Shown here: one piece after another, positions 60,778 to 64,000 of the stretch
How the letters are laid out: the number at the start of each line of letters is the position of its first letter
Numbering within the stretch: the stretch's first letter is position 1
NCBI GenBank assembly: GCA_963747425.1
Contig: CAVVFJ010000014.1
Location: forward strand, 1-64,000
Direction of reading: 5' to 3'
DNA length: 64,000 nucleotides
Source of the DNA: DASUPK01 sp963747425
Lineage (GTDB): Bacteria > Actinomycetota > Thermoleophilia > Solirubrobacterales > 70-9
The notes under the pieces: model-generated
Databases searched by the model: none
What the model saw: the letters and a program-made list of their open reading frames with translations, nothing else
Told to the model about the DNA's origin: nothing
Made by a program: the position numbers and the translations under genes

Positions 60778-61416
60778 TTACTTGCCCGGCTGCTCGACGG
60801 GCGTGTTGTCCAACGATCGCCACAGGTAGAGACAGGCGAGCGTGCGGCGCGGCCGCCACTCGTCCGCGATCCGCTCGAGCTCCTCGGGCCCCGGCAGGTC
60901 GTCCATCCCATATTCGATCTGGACCGCACGCCGGATGCCCAGATCGCCCACCGAGACGACGTCCTCTCGGGCGAGATGGAACATCAGGAACATCTCGGCC
61001 GTCCAGCGGCCGACGCCCTTCACCTCGATCAGCTCAGCGATCACGTCCTCGTCGGGCAGCTTCCTGATGTGGTCGAAGTCGAGCCGGCCGTCCTTGACGC
61101 GCTGAGCGAGATCGCGGAGAAACTCGACCTTTGCGTTGGACAGGCCGGCCTTGCGCAGGGTCTGTGTCCTCTTCCGAAGCAGCGCCTCGGGGGCAGGGGT
61201 GTCCCCGTCGAACTGGGCCAGCAGCTTCTCCCAGATCGAGCGCGCTGCCCTGGTCGAGAGCTGCTGTCCGACGATCGCCCTGGCGACGGCCTCGAACGGA
61301 TCAGGCCTGCTGCCCCGGCGATCGATCTTCGGATCGAGGGGGCCCTTCTCCTCCATCACCCGCCGCAGGACCTTGTCCGCGCGCATCAGCGCGCGGTCGT
61401 CCGCGCTCCATCTCAT
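60778..61416 (-). CDS. AlkA-like DNA-3-methyladenine glycosylase (HhH-GPD)
   Basis: 212 residues of the helix-hairpin-helix base-excision family. The hairpin is LIEVKGVGRWTAEMFLMF and the catalytic Asp follows in VVSVGDLGIRRAV; the N-terminal FEAVARAIVGQQLSTRAARSIWEKL is the typical start of this domain. Removes alkylated bases. No Fe-S cysteine motif. Followed by the LLM gene after 13 bases. Confidence 0.94.
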   Translation of the reverse strand: MRWSADDRALMRADKVLRRVMEEKGPLDPKIDRRGSRPDPFEAVARAIVGQQLSTRAARSIWEKLLAQFDGDTPAPEALLRKRTQTLRKAGLSNAKVEFLRDLAQRVKDGRLDFDHIRKLPDEDVIAELIEVKGVGRWTAEMFLMFHLAREDVVSVGDLGIRRAVQIEYGMDDLPGPEELERIADEWRPRRTLACLYLWRSLDNTPVEQPGK

Positions 61417-61452
61417 CAGGGACTCAACGCCCGCGGGCGGTAGATCGTGAGA

Positions 61453-62640
61453 TCAGACGCGCTGAATCAGCGTGCCGGTGCCGAGCCCGCCGCCGCAGCA
61501 CATCGTCACCAGGCCGGTCTCCTTGTCGGAGCGCTCCAGCTCGTGGAGCAGCGTGGTGATCAGGCGCGCGCCGGTCGAGCCGAGCGGGTGACCGATCGCG
61601 ATCGCGCCGCCGTTGACGTTGACGCGGTCCATGTCGGGCTCCAGCTCGCGGCGCCAGGCGGCGACCACGGAAGCGAAGGCCTCGTTGATCTCGACCAGGT
61701 CGATGTCGTCCATCTTCATCCCGTTGCGCTTCAGGATCAGCTGCGTCGCGGGGATTGGGCCGGTGAGCATCATCACCGGGTCGACGCCGACCGTCGTCTG
61801 GTCGACGATCTTGGCGCGGGGCTTCAGGCCGAGCTCATCCGCCTTCTCGCGGGTCATCAGCAGCACCGCGGCGGCGCCGTCAGAGACCTGTGAGGAGTTG
61901 CCGGCGGTGACCTTTCCGTCCTCCTTGAAGGCCGGCTTCAGCGAGGCGAGCTTCTCCGCGCTGCCCTCGGTCGGTGGCCGGATCCCCTGATCGGTCACGT
62001 AGGTGTCGCCGTTGTTCTTCCAGGGGATGATCTCGCGCTCGAAGCGTCCCTCCTCGGTCGCCTGATGGGCGAGCTGGTGGGAACGGAGGCCGATCTCGTC
62101 CATCTCGGAGCGGGGGATCTCCCACTTGTCGGCGATCATCTCCGCGGAGATGCCCTGCGGGACGAGGTTGTAGCGCTCCATCAGCGCCGGCGAGAAGGCG
62201 AAGCCGTGCTCCTTCATCACCTCGGCGGAGTCCGCGAAGGAGATGTGGCCCATGTGCTCCACGCCGCCGCCGATGGCGACGTCATGGACGCCGGACGCGA
62301 TCAGCGCGGACGCGAAGTTGACGGCCTGCTGGGCCGAGCCGCACTGGCGGTCGACCGTGGTGGCGGGAGTCTCCATCGGGAGCCCGGCCTCGAGCCAGGC
62401 GTTGCGGGCGATGTTGATGCCCTGCTCGCCGAACTGCTGCACGCAACCGGAGACGACATCCTCGACCTCGGACGCGTCGATCCCGGCGCGCTCGATCACG
62501 GAGGAATAGGTCTTCGCCAGGAGGCTGGAGGCATGGACGTCCTTGTAGTAGCCCTTCTCCTCATGCCCGCGGCCGACAGGCAATCGGGCGGCCTCGACGA
62601 TCACTACCTCGCGTCCACTGAACTTTCCGTTCTCAGCCAC
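61453..62640 (-). CDS. Acetyl-CoA acetyltransferase / 3-ketoacyl-CoA thiolase
   Basis: 395-residue thiolase. Nucleophilic Cys100 is in VDRQCGSAQQAV, the His in GHPLGSTGARL, and the second Cys in MCCGGGLGTG; VEINEAFASV also matches. It catalyses the last step of beta-oxidation or acetoacetyl-CoA formation. Divergent from the 3-hydroxyacyl-CoA dehydrogenase gene, with a palindrome at 62706-62723 between them. Confidence 0.96.
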   Translation of the reverse strand: MAENGKFSGREVVIVEAARLPVGRGHEEKGYYKDVHASSLLAKTYSSVIERAGIDASEVEDVVSGCVQQFGEQGINIARNAWLEAGLPMETPATTVDRQCGSAQQAVNFASALIASGVHDVAIGGGVEHMGHISFADSAEVMKEHGFAFSPALMERYNLVPQGISAEMIADKWEIPRSEMDEIGLRSHQLAHQATEEGRFEREIIPWKNNGDTYVTDQGIRPPTEGSAEKLASLKPAFKEDGKVTAGNSSQVSDGAAAVLLMTREKADELGLKPRAKIVDQTTVGVDPVMMLTGPIPATQLILKRNGMKMDDIDLVEINEAFASVVAAWRRELEPDMDRVNVNGGAIAIGHPLGSTGARLITTLLHELERSDKETGLVTMCCGGGLGTGTLIQRV

Positions 62641-62705
62641 CTCGGGCCTCCTCAGTCGGTTTCTTCAAGCAACCAAGCCTAGTAGATACGAGCATACACC
62701 CCTTG

Positions 62706-62723
62706 ACTGGCGAGTCAGCCAGT
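62706..62723. promoter_or_regulatory. TetR-type operator between thiolase and hydroxyacyl-CoA dehydrogenase
   Basis: ACTGGC-GAGTCA-GCCAGT, 6-bp perfect arms, in the 159-base divergent region. It matches 16 of 18 bases of 56864-56881, upstream of the acyl-CoA dehydrogenase. Both are preceded by TTGACT. Inferred to bind one fatty-acid-degradation repressor not encoded in the window. Confidence 0.7.
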
Positions 62724-62799
62724 GGCGTCCGCCGCCTCGAGCGCACGCTCTCGGTCGAAGAAGGCCGTCACCGGCCCGGCGTGATACACCACTCGCGCC

Positions 62800-63624
62800 T
62801 TGGCGTCATTCGAGACATACGAGCGACCGGCGATCGCAGGCAGCGGGACGATCGCCTGCGGGCTCGCCGCCTGCGCCAGCGTCGCCTCCAAGACCTTGCT
62901 CCTGGCTCGCTCCGACGCCTCGGCCTGGAAGGCCGAGGAGCAGGCGCATTCGCTCTGCGCGAAGGTCGACGGGGCGGACCCGAAGCGCATCAAGGTGACC
63001 ACCAAGCCGGCCGACATCGCCACGTGCGATGTCGTGATCGAGGCCATCGTCGAGGAGCTCGAGCCCAAGGTGGAGCTGATCAAGACGGTCGCGGATGCGG
63101 CCGGCGGCGCCGACCTGGCGACCACCACGTCATCGCTCTCCCTCGACGAGATCGCCTCGGGCGGCGGCCACCCGGAGCGGACCTTCGGCCTCCATCCCTT
63201 CAACCCCGTGGTGCGGATGGATCTCGTCGAGCTCTGCGTTCCCCAGGCCGCCAGTGAGGAGATCGGCCCCCGCGCCCGCAACTGGTGTGAGTCGATCGGC
63301 AAGACCGTCGTGGAGGTGCCGAACGAGCCGGGGTTCGTGGTCAACCGCCTCCTCTTCCCGTACCTGTTCGACGCCGTGCGGCTGATGGAGCAGACCGGGA
63401 TGAAGGCGGAAGAGGTTGACCGCTGTATGACGCTGGGCGCGAACTACCCGATGGGGCCGCTCGCCCTGCTCGACCTGATCGGCGCCGACGTCGCGGTCGC
63501 GATCGGCGAGGCGCTCTACGCCGACAGCGCCGAGGAGCACCACCGGCCGCCGGGCCACCTGATGGCGCTTGTCGACCAGGGCAAGCTGGGACGCAAGTCG
63601 GGATCCGGCTTCTACGACTACTGA
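62800..63624 (+). CDS. 3-hydroxyacyl-CoA dehydrogenase
   Basis: 274 residues with the NAD-binding AIAGSGTIACGLA and catalytic His132 in LHPFNPVVRMDLVELC; ends PPGHLMALVDQGKLGRKSGSGFYDY, the normal C-terminus of this family. It oxidises 3-hydroxyacyl-CoA. The only start in frame is TTG 62800, since a TGA stands at 62782; no ribosome site is visible, so a start-region frameshift is possible. The stop overlaps the convergent M28 gene by seven bases. Confidence 0.92.
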   Translation: MASFETYERPAIAGSGTIACGLAACASVASKTLLLARSDASAWKAEEQAHSLCAKVDGADPKRIKVTTKPADIATCDVVIEAIVEELEPKVELIKTVADAAGGADLATTTSSLSLDEIASGGGHPERTFGLHPFNPVVRMDLVELCVPQAASEEIGPRARNWCESIGKTVVEVPNEPGFVVNRLLFPYLFDAVRLMEQTGMKAEEVDRCMTLGANYPMGPLALLDLIGADVAVAIGEALYADSAEEHHRPPGHLMALVDQGKLGRKSGSGFYDY

Positions 63625-64000
63625 TTCAGGTCGATCACGAGTTGCGCGACGGTCTCGCCGACCTTGTCGAGCACCGCCGGGTCGAGCTTGTCGAGCGTGT
63701 CCTGGGTCCCGTTCTTGTAGGGGTAGGACCAGTCGATCAAGTCGATCGACGGGACGGCCGCCTGCAGGAAGGGGATGTGGTCGTCGATGATCGGCGTCTG
63801 GGTCGTATCCGGGAACAGGTCCTCCGTCCCCACCTGATCCGCCGCGTCACGTAGCTGCGCCCAGAGGTCCGGGCTCGAGTTCGTCTCTCGCGGGAACTGC
63901 GCACCGCGATTGGCGATGTAGTCGAGCAGGATCATGTCCCCGACCTGACCCGGGTGGGCCGCCGCGTACACCCTGGAGCCACGCAGCGCGCAGTACTGGA
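63618..64000 (-). CDS. M28-family peptidase, C-terminal part (cut by window edge)
   Basis: The visible 127 codons end the gene (TAG 63618-63620) and run off the right edge; the frame is open to 63998. Features typical of the M28 zinc aminopeptidase C-terminus are GDMILLDYIANRG (metal-site Asp region), TPIIDDHIPFLQAAVPSIDLIDW (zinc His in DDH) and YPYKNGTQDTLDKL. Probably secreted, but the N-terminus is outside. A GTG at 63971 is not a true start. Confidence 0.85.
   Translation of the reverse strand, partial: QYCALRGSRVYAAAHPGQVGDMILLDYIANRGAQFPRETNSSPDLWAQLRDAADQVGTEDLFPDTTQTPIIDDHIPFLQAAVPSIDLIDWSYPYKNGTQDTLDKLDPAVLDKVGETVAQLVIDLNQ

Overview
The window is high-GC bacterial chromosome with dense gene packing, many GTG and TTG starts and one-to-four-base stop/start overlaps. 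The gene set points to an actinobacterium, most likely of the Thermoleophilia/Solirubrobacterales type: an F420-type luciferase-like oxidoreductase, a wax-ester-synthase/DGAT, a MarP-like CvpA-protease, an SpoIIE/STAS module, an AddAB pair with cysteine clusters in both subunits, and several small lineage-type membrane proteins. That placement is inference from content; no rRNA or other marker is present. I see no tRNA, rRNA, CRISPR array, phage or insertion sequence.

Layout. 0-3.1 kb: iron-sulfur assembly operon (Rieske ferredoxin, sufB, sufD). 3.1-7.4 kb: zinc locus, with a 19-bp Fur-family palindrome, a 67-aa protein, an ABC permease fused to its binding lipoprotein, the ATPase, a second permease and a Fur/Zur regulator. 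7.4-11.2 kb: small membrane proteins, a lipoprotein, a cupredoxin-like protein and a large polytopic membrane protein of unknown role. 11.2-16.3 kb: haem-oxygenase-fold protein, a cysteine-free thioredoxin-fold protein, ispH, a wax ester synthase and an FUSC-like protein. 16.3-20.8 kb: xylose-type ABC importer behind a ROK regulator with a XylR-like operator. 20.8-23.8 kb: sufT, fxsA, a HAD protein and unknowns. 23.9-31.1 kb: addB, addA and a gamma-glutamylcyclotransferase-like gene. 31.1-37.4 kb: beta-propeller, HxlR regulator, MarP-like protease, penicillin-binding protein, lipoprotein, SRPBCC protein. 37.6-40.1 kb: FHA protein, STAS protein, GAF/SpoIIE/HATPase protein. 40.1-44.7 kb: gltB. 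45-47.4 kb: small unrelated genes. 47.4-52.6 kb: aspartate-family operon lysA-hom-thrC-(SHOCT protein)-thrB. 52.6-59.7 kb: hydrolase, cell-envelope proteins, acyl-CoA dehydrogenase, CWB2 protein, metallo-beta-lactamase-fold hydrolase. 59.7-64 kb: LLM oxidoreductase, AlkA-like glycosylase, thiolase, 3-hydroxyacyl-CoA dehydrogenase and an M28 peptidase cut by the window edge.

Two caveats matter. First, the left 9 kb carries about eleven frameshifts, nearly all equivalent to one extra base, inside genes that otherwise read through perfectly; thrC, lysA and fxsA have one each. I treat them as probable consensus errors and give whole-gene coordinates. Second, all family assignments are by reading, without database search.

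The most interesting points are the fused zinc permease/binding lipoprotein under a predicted Zur box, a near-identical palindrome shared by two beta-oxidation loci 6 kb apart, a XylR-like operator before the ROK operon, a perfect 16-bp hairpin resembling a REP/RAYT-type repeat, the Ser-x-x-Ser repeat protein, and the uncharacterised 7.4-11.2 kb membrane cluster.
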